From: Acidobacteriota bacterium
GTDB taxonomy: Bacteria > Acidobacteriota > Polarisedimenticolia > J045
Assembly: GCA_030949985.1 (NCBI GenBank)
Contig: JAUZRX010000104.1
Location: 1-64,000, forward strand
Reading direction: 5' to 3'
Length of the DNA: 64,000 nt
This document shows, piece after piece, positions 45,151 to 53,565 of this stretch (positions are counted from its first letter, which is position 1; every line of letters starts with the position of its first letter). The notes beneath the pieces were generated by a model, which was not told where the DNA came from, did not search any database, and saw nothing but the letters and a program-made list of their open reading frames with translations. The position numbers were made by a program, and so were the translations under genes.

Positions 45151-46533
45151 CTACTTGTCGGCCCGGGTCAGTTCCAGCAACTCGCTGACCGAGCCCAGGG
45201 AATCCAGCTCCCAGATCGCCTGCTTGAGTTCCCGCTGCCGGGAGTCGGTGAGCACGTCCGCGGCCAGAGCTTCGAACTTCTCTTCCACCTCCTCGTCGGT
45301 CAGCGGGTTGCGGTAGTCACCCTTGGGATAGTCGAGCTGCTTTTCGAAGCTGTCGCCGCCGGTGGTGTAGATGGTCACATGGACGCGCTGCAGGGCGGGG
45401 AAGACCTTCTCGATCTCCTCGTCGGCCACCACCTCGACTTTCTCGAGCTGGGCCCGGATGGTGGGGTCCATGATCTTCTCGTCGTGGAACTGGGCGGGGG
45501 TCACCTGCCGGTCGACGATGGCCGCGGCGATGCAGTAGGGCAGCGAATGGTCCGCCGTCTCCTTGCTGCGGGGGTCGTACTTGGTGGGATCCGCCAGGAT
45601 ATCCGCAGCCCGCGCCAGGGAACGGATACGCACCTTCTCCACCGCGTCGGGCGCCAGGTCGTGGGTCTTGACCAGGTCGAGCACGGCGGAGATCGGAGCG
45701 TGGGTCAGGGCCTCGGTGGGAAAGCCCTTCATCCCGCAGCGCTCGATGCGCCAGGACTCCCCCAGCCCCTCGGTCAGCACTTCCAGCTTCCACTCCGGAC
45801 CCAGGCAGTGAGCCAGGCCTTCCTTGCCGTCGATCACGTGCTCGGGTCCGGTGTAGCCCCGTTCCGCCAGCAGCGCCGCCAGCACGCCGCTCTGGGTCGC
45901 CAGGGGATCGACGGTATTCTTCATCATCGTCAGCTTGCCGGCGGTGACGGCCCCCAGGGTGGCCATACGGCTGCCGGAAATACCGATCGCATGCTGGATC
46001 CGTTCGTCATCCAGCCGCAGGGCCCGACCGGCGACGATGGGCGAGACGAAGGCCGTCAGGGTGGCATGGTGCCAGCCCCGCTCACGGATGCCCGGGAAGG
46101 CCGCCTCGCACATGCGCATCTCGAACTCGTGACCCAGCACGATCCCCACGATCAGTTCCCGCCCCCCCGACCCGAGCCGCTCGCAGCAGGCCAGGGCCGC
46201 GGGAAGAATGTCCGAGGGGTGGGAGGGATCCTGCTGCCAGTAGATGTCGTTGTAATCCATCACCCGGACCATCAAGGCGTTGGCCAGGGAAGCCGAGAGC
46301 GGATCGACCTTCTCCCCGCTGCCGATGACGGTGGCCTTTCCGGAACCGGCGACCTCCTGCATCAGGTCGAGGTAGATCTTCACGTCGTGCTGGCGGTACC
46401 CCCCCAGGGCGCAGCCGATGGAATCGAGGAGGTAGCGCTTGGCCTGGTGGACGGCCTGGGGAGCGATGTGCTCGTATTCCAGTTCCGCGGCCCAGCGTGC
46501 CATGGTGGCGGTGATCGTCTCGTGGGTGCTCAT
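45151..46533 (-). CDS. MmgE/PrpD family protein
   Basis: This 460-residue protein belongs to the fold of 2-methylcitrate dehydratase PrpD and cis-aconitate decarboxylase. Visible family segments are QAKRYLLDSIGCALGG, ASLANALMVRVMDYNDIYW, HPSDILPAALACCERLG, GVLAALLAERGYTGPEHVIDG and the lysine/glycine motif MKGFPTEALTHAP. Members dehydrate or decarboxylate tricarboxylates or act as epimerases; which one applies is unknown. Its place beside an aconitase-like and a citrate-lyase-like gene supports a tricarboxylate substrate. The ATG at 46533 has AAAGGA nine bases upstream. It ends 26 bases before the homoaconitase-like start. Confidence 0.88.
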   Translation of the reverse strand: MSTHETITATMARWAAELEYEHIAPQAVHQAKRYLLDSIGCALGGYRQHDVKIYLDLMQEVAGSGKATVIGSGEKVDPLSASLANALMVRVMDYNDIYWQQDPSHPSDILPAALACCERLGSGGRELIVGIVLGHEFEMRMCEAAFPGIRERGWHHATLTAFVSPIVAGRALRLDDERIQHAIGISGSRMATLGAVTAGKLTMMKNTVDPLATQSGVLAALLAERGYTGPEHVIDGKEGLAHCLGPEWKLEVLTEGLGESWRIERCGMKGFPTEALTHAPISAVLDLVKTHDLAPDAVEKVRIRSLARAADILADPTKYDPRSKETADHSLPYCIAAAIVDRQVTPAQFHDEKIMDPTIRAQLEKVEVVADEEIEKVFPALQRVHVTIYTTGGDSFEKQLDYPKGDYRNPLTDEEVEEKFEALAADVLTDSRQRELKQAIWELDSLGSVSELLELTRADK

Positions 46534-46589
46534 GGGTCTCGGTCCTTTGTCGCGCCGGGAGCGCGCGGGGGGACCCCGGCCGGGTCCCG

Positions 46590-47126
46590 TCAGAGATTTT
46601 TGAAGGGCAGGAAGCTCATGAAGTCCGCGTGATGGACGATGGTGGCCTCGACGCTGCGGCGCACCATGTCGCCCTCGCCCGCGTGGGCGGCGATGATGTG
46701 GCAGACCGTGTCGGGCAGGCCGCATTCCATGGCCAGGGCCACGCCGGTAAAGGGGTGACGCAGCGCCCGCCCCCGGGCGCTCTGGCGCAACCGGCCGTCG
46801 GCCAGCTCGTACTCGAGGGGCTTGCCCACGTCCGCCAGAATCGCGCCGGCGATCACCGTGTCGAGATCGATGGCCAGCGCCCGGCCGAGAAACTCCTGCA
46901 TGGCCTCCGCCGAGCGGCGGGCGATGTGCACCACGCAGCGCTTGTGCTCCATGAAGGTCGCCGGGCAGTCGGGAACCAGCAGGGTGAAGGGGATCGTCTC
47001 GAGATCCGCCGGCTCGAGGGGCGAGCGCTCCATGGCGACCTCCCAGCAGCGGAGAACCTTCTCGCGCAGGTCGGCATCCGCAATCCATTCCGCTTCCGGC
47101 CAGAGCTTCCCGATCGCCTCTCGCAC
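46590..47126 (-). CDS. HD-fold protein with altered HD doublet
   Basis: This 178-residue helical protein resembles small HD phosphohydrolases. It has EHKRCVVHIARRS, then AILADVGKPLEYE, then HPFTGVALAM, IIAAHAGEGD and IVHHADF. In normal members the middle motif is HD (LLHDIGK); here it is AD, so the first metal-binding histidine is lost while the aspartate and flanking GK remain. Metal-dependent phosphatase activity may be weak or absent. The GTG at 47126 has GGAGG seven bases upstream. It is the first gene of the tricarboxylate cluster, 56 bases before the PrpD gene; a regulatory or metabolite-binding role is possible. Confidence 0.75.
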   Translation of the reverse strand: MREAIGKLWPEAEWIADADLREKVLRCWEVAMERSPLEPADLETIPFTLLVPDCPATFMEHKRCVVHIARRSAEAMQEFLGRALAIDLDTVIAGAILADVGKPLEYELADGRLRQSARGRALRHPFTGVALAMECGLPDTVCHIIAAHAGEGDMVRRSVEATIVHHADFMSFLPFKNL

Positions 47127-47288
47127 CGCATCTCCTCCCGCAGGCGGGGACCGCGTCCGGGCGGGCCACGACGCCCCGTTGAAGCGCTCAAGATATCAGC
47201 ACCGGCACCCGGCGGCGAGGGGTTTCGGGCACTTTCCGCCAGGGCCCGCATAATGTTGCGGTCCCGCCTTCCCAACGAGGAAAACCCC

Positions 47289-47879
47289 GTGCCCTCCCGC
47301 GCCCGCCCCCGCCATCCGCGCAATGGTTTTTTTGACCTGGTGGCCCCGGTCTGGGACTCCCTCGTGGGCCGCTGGGCCGCTGACGCGGTGGCCGAGGCCC
47401 TGTCCCTGACCGGCGGCGAGCGGCTGCTCGACCTGGGCGGGGGCACCGGGCGCCTGGCCCGCAGACTCGCGCCCCGCTGCCGGCGGGCCGTGGTGGCCGA
47501 CCTCTCCGCGCCGATGATCCGACGCGCCGCCGAGCGGGGCCTCGGCGCGACCCGCGCCCGTGCCGAAGCCCTGCCCTTCCCCGCGGCGAGCTTCGAGCGG
47601 GTGATCGTGGTCGACGCCCTCCACCACATGGGCGACCTGCAGGCCGTCGCCCGAGAAATCGCGCGGGTCCTCACCCCTGGAGGACTGGCGGTGCTCTTCG
47701 AGCCGGATCCGGCCAGCCTGCGTGGTTCCTGGATCGCCCGCCTCGAGCGCTGGACGGGATTCGGCAGCCTCTTTCTGGCCGGCGATCAGCTCGAACTCCT
47801 GTTCACCCGGCAGAACCTGGCCGTCGAACTCGACCGCCGCTCGTTCCACCTGCGCCTGCGGGCCCGCAAGGCCTCCTGA
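47289..47879 (+). CDS. Class I SAM-dependent methyltransferase
   Basis: This 196-residue protein has the SAM-binding motif LLDLGGGTGRLARRL, an acidic second strand (VVADLSAPMIRRAAERG), ARAEALPFPAASFERVIVVDALHHM and LTPGGLAVLFEPD, all typical of UbiE/COQ5-like class I enzymes. The acceptor is unknown. The GTG at 47289 follows GAGGA seven bases upstream; an in-frame ATG at 47253 is the alternative. It is convergent with the YraN gene, with 18 bases between stops. Divergent from the HD gene, it probably has its own promoter. Confidence 0.85.
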   Translation: MPSRARPRHPRNGFFDLVAPVWDSLVGRWAADAVAEALSLTGGERLLDLGGGTGRLARRLAPRCRRAVVADLSAPMIRRAAERGLGATRARAEALPFPAASFERVIVVDALHHMGDLQAVAREIARVLTPGGLAVLFEPDPASLRGSWIARLERWTGFGSLFLAGDQLELLFTRQNLAVELDRRSFHLRLRARKAS

Positions 47880-47897
47880 ACAGGGCGTGCCCGGGGA

Positions 47898-48287
47898 TCA
47901 CTCGTCGAGATCGTCGACGAAGGCCCCCCGATGGTGCTCGAGACGCGCCTCCTGGCTGGCGAAACGCACCGTGACCAGGTCGAAGCGGCAGAAAGTGTTG
48001 CCATGGCCCTCCCGGCCGACCCACTGGGCTGCGGCCCTCAGCAGGGCCCGACGTTTGGCCAGGGATAGGAACTCCGGAGAACGGCAGGATCCCGCCCTGC
48101 GGGAACGCACTTCGACGAAGACGATCTCGCCCCGGTCCCGGGCGATGATGTCGATCTCACCCCGCCGGAATCGCACGTTGCGCGCCAGGATCTCGTATCC
48201 CTGGGCTCGTAGGTAGCGCTCGGCCAGGCGCTCGGCCTGGCGTCCGCGGGCGCTGCGCTGAGCGGGGGACGCGGGTCTTCCGTCCAT
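47898..48287 (-). CDS. YraN/UPF0102 family predicted endonuclease-like protein
   Basis: This 129-residue protein has the UPF0102 core: GRQAERLAERYLRAQGYEILARNVRFRRGEIDIIARD, then EIVFVEVRSRR. The RGEIDIIARD ... VFVEV pattern is a PD-(D/E)XK nuclease core. The biological role is poorly known; in some bacteria it sits by rnhB and ATPase genes. ATG 48287 has GGGAGG seven bases upstream. It follows cysS on the same strand and may share its transcript. Confidence 0.9.
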   Translation of the reverse strand: MDGRPASPAQRSARGRQAERLAERYLRAQGYEILARNVRFRRGEIDIIARDRGEIVFVEVRSRRAGSCRSPEFLSLAKRRALLRAAAQWVGREGHGNTFCRFDLVTVRFASQEARLEHHRGAFVDDLDE

Positions 48288-48376
48288 CGGCCTGCCTCCC
48301 CGTCCACTGTGGCCCGGCAGAGCCCGGGGGGGCCGAAGCACCGCGTCGGCCTGTTGCGGCCGCGGGAGGCCCCGCG

Positions 48377-49777
48377 TCAGTCGCGGCGACGCTGGAGGCG
48401 GGTGCCCTGGGGCGTGTCGTCGATCAGGTAGCCCCGGGCGGTGATCTCGTCCCGCAGCCTGTCGGCCGCCGCCCAGTCCCGGGCCCGGCGGGCCTCCTCC
48501 CGGCGACGGGCGAGTTCCTGCACATCCTCGGGGACGGCTTCCTCGCCCCCCTCGCTCACCAGGGCGCCCACCACCTGGTCCAGTTCCACCAGCAGGGCCT
48601 CGACGGCGTCGGCATCTTCGACTCCCAACTCGCCCCGGTCGATGGCGCTGTTCAGTTCCCGCACGAGGCGAAAGACCTCGCCCAGGGCGCCGGAGATGTT
48701 CAGGTCGTCGTCGAGGGCGGCGGCGAAAGCCTCCCGCGTCTGACTCAGGCGCTCCGCCCGCAGCAGGCCGCCGGCCTTGCCGGCGACCTCGGTGCGCAGG
48801 CGCCGCCGGAGGGCATCGACACGCTCGAGTTCACTGCGGGCCTGATCGAGAGCCTCGAAGGTGAAGTTGAGGGTCTTGCGGTAGTGGGTGCCGATCAGCA
48901 GGTAGCGCAGGGCCCGCGGATCGTGACCCCGTTCGAGGAGTTGCCGGAGGGTGTGGAAGTTGCCCAGGGACTTGGACATCTTTTCCTCGTCCGCCAGCAA
49001 ATGAGCCCCGTGCAGCCAGTAATTGACGAAGCGGCGCCCGGTGGCGCCCTCCGACTGGGCGATCTCGTTCTCGTGGTGCGGGAACTTCAGGTCGACCCCG
49101 CCGGCGTGAATGTCGAAGCTCTCGCCCAGGTATTTCAGCGCCATGGCCGAGCACTCGAGGTGCCAGCCCGGGCGCCCCGCGCCCCAGGGCGAATCCCACT
49201 CGGGCTCTCCCGGCCGGGCCCCTTTCCACAGCACGAAATCCGCCGGATCGTCCTTCTCGTACTCGTCCGCGTCGACCCGGGCGCCGACCACCAGCTTCTC
49301 CCGGTCCAGGCCCGCCAGGGCTCCGTACCCCTCGAAGCTGGCGATGCGATAGTAGACCGACCCGTCGGAGGGATAGGTGTGCCCCTTCTCCTCGAGACGG
49401 CGTACCAGGTCCAGCATTTCGGCAATGTGCTCGGTGGCCCGCGGGTAGTGGTGAGCCGGCTTGATCCCCAGGGCCCGGGCGTCCTCGAAGAAGGCTTCCG
49501 TGTAGCGCCGGGTCCACTCCTCGATGCCGACCCCCGCTTCGGCCGCCTTGCGGATGATCTTGTCCTCCACGTCGGTGATGTTCATCACGTGCAGGACTTC
49601 GAACCCGCGGTACTCCAGGTGACGGCGCAGCAGGTCTTCCCAGGCGAAGGTGCGAAAATTGCCGATGTGGGCGAAATCGTGCACCGTCGGCCCGCAGGTG
49701 TAGTAGCCCACCCGCCCTTCGCGCAAGGGACGAAAGTCGTCCATGCTCCGGGTCAGCGAGTTGTAGAACCTCAGCAT
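48377..49777 (-). CDS. cysS: Cysteinyl-tRNA synthetase
   Basis: This 466-residue class I synthetase charges tRNA-Cys. The zinc ligands are seen in YTCGPTVHD, in the CSAMAL cysteine and in the HHENEIAQ histidine/glutamate. The signature HIGNF is the HIGH-like motif, and KMSKSLGN is the second class I motif. The C-terminal anticodon-binding region follows. ATG 49777 is preferred, because AGGAG lies six bases upstream; ATG 49783 abuts the site. A tRNA-Cys gene lies about 10 kb away in this window. Confidence 0.96.
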   Translation of the reverse strand: MLRFYNSLTRSMDDFRPLREGRVGYYTCGPTVHDFAHIGNFRTFAWEDLLRRHLEYRGFEVLHVMNITDVEDKIIRKAAEAGVGIEEWTRRYTEAFFEDARALGIKPAHHYPRATEHIAEMLDLVRRLEEKGHTYPSDGSVYYRIASFEGYGALAGLDREKLVVGARVDADEYEKDDPADFVLWKGARPGEPEWDSPWGAGRPGWHLECSAMALKYLGESFDIHAGGVDLKFPHHENEIAQSEGATGRRFVNYWLHGAHLLADEEKMSKSLGNFHTLRQLLERGHDPRALRYLLIGTHYRKTLNFTFEALDQARSELERVDALRRRLRTEVAGKAGGLLRAERLSQTREAFAAALDDDLNISGALGEVFRLVRELNSAIDRGELGVEDADAVEALLVELDQVVGALVSEGGEEAVPEDVQELARRREEARRARDWAAADRLRDEITARGYLIDDTPQGTRLQRRRD

Positions 49778-49826
49778 CGCCATCTCCTCTCGTGCGTGGC
49801 CCGGATTATGCACGAGCCGAAACGAA

Positions 49827-49855
49827 ACCGCCTTCCGGCAAGGCCGGAAGGCGGT
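49827..49855 (-). terminator. Rho-independent-like terminator after the receptor gene
   Basis: ACCGCCTTCCGGC and GCCGGAAGGCGGT form a perfect 13-bp stem with a three-base loop, 22 bases after the receptor stop on the minus strand. The transcript then runs into TTCGTTTCGG, a partial T-run. It also lies upstream of cysS on the same strand, so it likely insulates the two genes. Confidence 0.8.
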
Positions 49856-49877
49856 CAGCGGGGCCTCTCCAGGCTTC

Positions 49878-52800
49878 CTAGAAGTTGAGCTTCATCTGCA
49901 GCTGGAAGATCCGCCCTTGCTTGCGGAACCCGACAGGGATCTCCCTGAACTCGAAACCACCCTCGGGAAGAGGAACCTCCTGCCTGACGATGCGCTGGAG
50001 AATCAGCGTGTTGTCGTTGAGCAGGTTGAAGATGTCGAGTTGCGCGGTGGCCCGCATCGAACGAACCCGGAAATCCTTCTGGAGATTCAGGTTGAACTCC
50101 CAGGTCGGCGAATTGCGCTGGTCGTTGCGCCGGCCGGTGGGGAAGATGTTTCGCGTCGTCGCCGAACCGAAGCGCAAGGAGTCCCTGTTGGTGGTGTAGT
50201 CGACGCCCGATGCGCCGATAGCGAAGTTGGCGTCCGAATCGACGACGGTACGCACCGTCACCAGCGAGTAGGGTCGACCGGTCGCGAAGGTGAACGCTCC
50301 ACCGATGCGAATGCCACCCCAGTAAGGAAGCATCACGCGACCGTTGATCTTGACCACGTGACGTTGGTCGAACTCGAGGAAACCGACCTCGTCATCGGTA
50401 TTGGCCGGGTCGTCTCCCAGTCCGCTGTTGTAGTCTTCGGCCTGACCGATGGCCTTGGACCAGGTGTAGGAAGCCTGCAGCTCCCAGTTCTGGTAGTAAC
50501 GGCGGGTCAACTCGAGAATGTAGGCCTCGTAGCTGCTCTCGTTGAAGTTGCCGACCAGGTAGACGTTGTTGAAAAAGGGCGAGGCCAGGCGAAGGTCGGG
50601 AAGGCCGTCGTAGACAGGGTTTCCCGCCGTGTCGATCTTCCCGGCACAATCCGCGAACCGGCCGATCTTCTTGCAGCAGGGCTTGAGGGGATCCCTTGCG
50701 GGGTCGTCACAGGAGGGAAAGTCGCTGGGCCGTTCTTCCCAGAGCACGGCGGTGTGATTGATGTCGGTATCCTGGAGCTGGTCCCTGAACTTCCTGTGCA
50801 GATAGCGGACACGCAAGCTGGTTTCCGGAGCGATCTCCCGCTCGACGGAAAGGCCCCACTCGTCGTTGCCCTGGGAAACCAGGTCGCGGTCGATGGCTCG
50901 AACCGACCAGCCGAAATCTCGGAACCCGGTGCTGATCGAACCGTCACTCTTGAGCGTACGCAGGGTCAACGCCGCATCCGAGTCGGCCTCGTCCACCAGG
51001 GGCAGCAGGAAGGTCTGGCTGTGGAAGCGGCCCCAACTCGCCGCGATTTTGGTCTTGCCATCGTTGAACGGGTCCCAGGCGATGCTCAGCCTCGGTTCGA
51101 GATTGTTGTTGACGACGTCGAAGGTCTCGGAGGGGCGGGCGTTGGCCACGTCCAGTTCACCGACGAAGGGAAAACCGGCCGCCTGCTGGAGCAGCCGGCA
51201 ACGCGACGTCGTGCAGGGCTCGCCCGGCAGGGGCAGATCGAAGGGGTGGTAGGTGAATCCCGTTCCCACGGGGAGAACGATGCCCGGAGCGGGAGAGGGA
51301 TCGAGAGCGCTGCCCTTGAGGAAGCGGGCGAGACAGGCGGAGGGGCCGACAGGCCTACCGGTCAAGTCGATGAAAAACTGCTCGCAATCGTCGAGGTACT
51401 GTCTCCATGCCTCGCGCTCGTCCCGGGGGTCGAAGGGCACGTAGCCCGGCGCGGACATCTCTTCGCGGAAGAAACGCACGCCGGCGGTGATGGTCAGGTT
51501 GCTGGCAGGCTCGAAGGTATCGGAAACGTAGAGATGGTAGTAATTCCCTCGCGCGCCGTTCTGCCGGAGATCGACGTCACCCTCTGTCCGGGCGAAACGC
51601 GTGGTGAAGAGTTCCTGCTCTCCCCCCGACGAGCCGATGACACCGCCCCCCGGGCCGCCGATACTCCCGATAGGGGTGAATCGCGCCTGGATCCGCAGGA
51701 AATTCCGCTGGGTCTTGATTCGATCGTAGCGCACGTTTTCGATCGTGCTGCCGAACTTCAGCCGGTGACTTCCACCCAGCCACTCCTGGATGAACTGCTC
51801 GGCGTCGACCCTGTAGGTCCAGCGCTGCCGCTGGTCCTCGAAGTCCTGGTAGAAGGCGCCCGAGCGGAAGCCGCCCCGGTTGTCGTCGAAACACATCATC
51901 CCCCGCAGGGGCTCGGTCGTCGGGTTGGTCCGGGAGACGCAGGAGTTCTGGGCGTTGGGATCGACGGGATGATACTCCCGGTCGATATCGGAAAACGCCA
52001 TCGTCGCCTCCCAGAAGAAGGTCGGCGAGTAGGGCGCGGTCCACTTGAGGGTGTACGTCGGCCCGCCCTGCTCGTAGACGACGCCGGTTTCGGGGGGAGC
52101 CACCGAGGAAACACCGGCGGGGTCGATCTTGAACGGATCCGCCGAATACTGGAATGACAGCTTGTTCTGGCGGTTCACCTGCCAGGTGATCTTATCCATG
52201 CTGCGGAAGGAAGTCTGCTTCTGCACGAAGGAGTCGCCGCCGATCAGGTCGACGGGATCCTTGAGATCGATGTACTCGTGATTGACGACGTACCAGAGGT
52301 GATCCTTGACAATCGGTCCGGCGAAGAAGACCGAGGGGCGGATCAGGCCGAAATCGGTGGGCTCCCGGTTGCCGGCACGATCACCATCGAAGGCCGAGTC
52401 CCGCAAAAAGAGGTTGAATGTGCCTTCGAATTCGTTGCTGCCGCTCTTGGTGATGATCTTGCCGAATCCACCCGTAGCGCCGCCATACGAGGCGTCGGCG
52501 CCGGAATCCACCACCTGGATCTCCTCGATGGCGTCGGCGTTGACGAAAGACTGGAACTGGCCCGTCAGCGGGTCCACGTTGCTCACTCCGTCGACGGTCA
52601 TCCGGAAGTCCCGCTCGCGGGCGCCGTGGACGTTGGGATTACCGTCGCCGTCGTCGTCCTGCACGCCGGGGGCCAGGGTCAACACCGACTGGTACTCGCG
52701 ACCGAGCACCGGGAGGTTGTCGAAGAAATCCTCGGTGATGGTGGTCTCGGTCTGGCCGCCCTTTTCGAGTTCCACCACGTCCTTGGCGGCGCGGACCGTC

Positions 52801-53165
52801 AGCTCTTCTCTCTTCTGCGGCCGCATGCCGACGGGAAGCTGATTGACCCGGTTGGGCAGCACGGCGACGTCCAGGCCGATCTGGCCGTAGCCGGGCATCA
52901 TGACATTCACCTTGTAATCGCCTTCCGGCAGCCCTGCGAAAGTCGCCTGGCCATCGATGGTGACCGCGGCGCGCTCCACCGCCCCATCGATGCTCTTGAC
53001 GATCACCCTGGCTCCGTCAAGCAAGCTCTCCTGCTCACCCTGGCTGTTGACCTCGTAAACCGTGACCTCCAGGGCGCCGACAGCGGCCAGAACAGGGCCC
53101 AGGCTCGCCACACTCAGCACCAGGGCTCCGGCGAGCGCCAGCAGGATCTTCCGCAACGATCTCAT
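49878..53165 (-). CDS. TonB-dependent-receptor-like outer-membrane protein with carboxypeptidase-regulatory N-domain
   Basis: This 1095-residue outer-membrane protein has a signal peptide (ILLALAGALVLSVASLGPVLA), then a carboxypeptidase-regulatory-like beta-sandwich (LEVTVYEVNSQGEQESLLDG to DYKVNVMMPGYG). A plug domain follows (TITEDFFDNLPVLGREYQSVL, FRMTVDGVSNVDPLTGQ, DASYGGATGGFGKIITKSG), and then a large barrel ending in FQLQMKLNF. This architecture (Oar/CarboxypepD_reg) is abundant in Acidobacteriota and imports or exports large substrates; the ligand is unknown. No clear TonB box was seen. ATG 53165 has a GGGGGAGG site. The 400-base region upstream has candidate promoters. Confidence 0.9.
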   Translation of the reverse strand: MRSLRKILLALAGALVLSVASLGPVLAAVGALEVTVYEVNSQGEQESLLDGARVIVKSIDGAVERAAVTIDGQATFAGLPEGDYKVNVMMPGYGQIGLDVAVLPNRVNQLPVGMRPQKREELTVRAAKDVVELEKGGQTETTITEDFFDNLPVLGREYQSVLTLAPGVQDDDGDGNPNVHGARERDFRMTVDGVSNVDPLTGQFQSFVNADAIEEIQVVDSGADASYGGATGGFGKIITKSGSNEFEGTFNLFLRDSAFDGDRAGNREPTDFGLIRPSVFFAGPIVKDHLWYVVNHEYIDLKDPVDLIGGDSFVQKQTSFRSMDKITWQVNRQNKLSFQYSADPFKIDPAGVSSVAPPETGVVYEQGGPTYTLKWTAPYSPTFFWEATMAFSDIDREYHPVDPNAQNSCVSRTNPTTEPLRGMMCFDDNRGGFRSGAFYQDFEDQRQRWTYRVDAEQFIQEWLGGSHRLKFGSTIENVRYDRIKTQRNFLRIQARFTPIGSIGGPGGGVIGSSGGEQELFTTRFARTEGDVDLRQNGARGNYYHLYVSDTFEPASNLTITAGVRFFREEMSAPGYVPFDPRDEREAWRQYLDDCEQFFIDLTGRPVGPSACLARFLKGSALDPSPAPGIVLPVGTGFTYHPFDLPLPGEPCTTSRCRLLQQAAGFPFVGELDVANARPSETFDVVNNNLEPRLSIAWDPFNDGKTKIAASWGRFHSQTFLLPLVDEADSDAALTLRTLKSDGSISTGFRDFGWSVRAIDRDLVSQGNDEWGLSVEREIAPETSLRVRYLHRKFRDQLQDTDINHTAVLWEERPSDFPSCDDPARDPLKPCCKKIGRFADCAGKIDTAGNPVYDGLPDLRLASPFFNNVYLVGNFNESSYEAYILELTRRYYQNWELQASYTWSKAIGQAEDYNSGLGDDPANTDDEVGFLEFDQRHVVKINGRVMLPYWGGIRIGGAFTFATGRPYSLVTVRTVVDSDANFAIGASGVDYTTNRDSLRFGSATTRNIFPTGRRNDQRNSPTWEFNLNLQKDFRVRSMRATAQLDIFNLLNDNTLILQRIVRQEVPLPEGGFEFREIPVGFRKQGRIFQLQMKLNF

Positions 53166-53565
53166 CTCGACCTCCCCCGGGATGTCGCCCCGGGCCTCCA
53201 CATCGGCCTGCCAAGGCCTGCCGGTCCCGGCCGCGCGAGACTGCACGACCGGCCTCGGCCACCGTTCGACTCGAGTCCCCTGCGAACGGATCACCCTCAT
53301 GTACCGCGCGCCCCTTGCCGCGGCTACGGGAACCGGGCCGGGATTCTACCCGATAAAACCGTCCCGGGCAGGCGGGCGCCGGCTGCCGCCGCATAATCTA
53401 CACCCGCCAGGGGATCGCCGAGTGTCAAGGTCGGCTCCCGGTGCGGGGCGCGACCCGCACCGGGGCGCTGCCAGCCCCCTGTGTGTCCGACTTGGAGCCC
53501 TGTCTCCCCGGAAAGCGCCGAAATACCGGCGCACAGGGGGGCGCTCCGGGGTTTGCCGGACCCTT
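53166..53565. other. Upstream region of the TonB-dependent receptor
   Basis: The minus strand carries TTGACA at 53423-53428 (a perfect -35), but the best -10-like TAGATT at 53395-53400 is 22 bases away. A second -10-like TAGAAT lies at 53343-53348, with only a weak -35. No sigma-54 site was recognised, so control by the neighbouring NtrC-type regulator is not shown. No gene is evident, although a long open frame crosses the region on the plus strand. Confidence 0.4.

Noticed and set aside
53423-53428. Perfect TTGACA as a firm promoter for the receptor gene
   Set aside because: The nearest -10-like sequence is 22 bases away, too far for a normal sigma-70 promoter, so it is mentioned only as a possible element.
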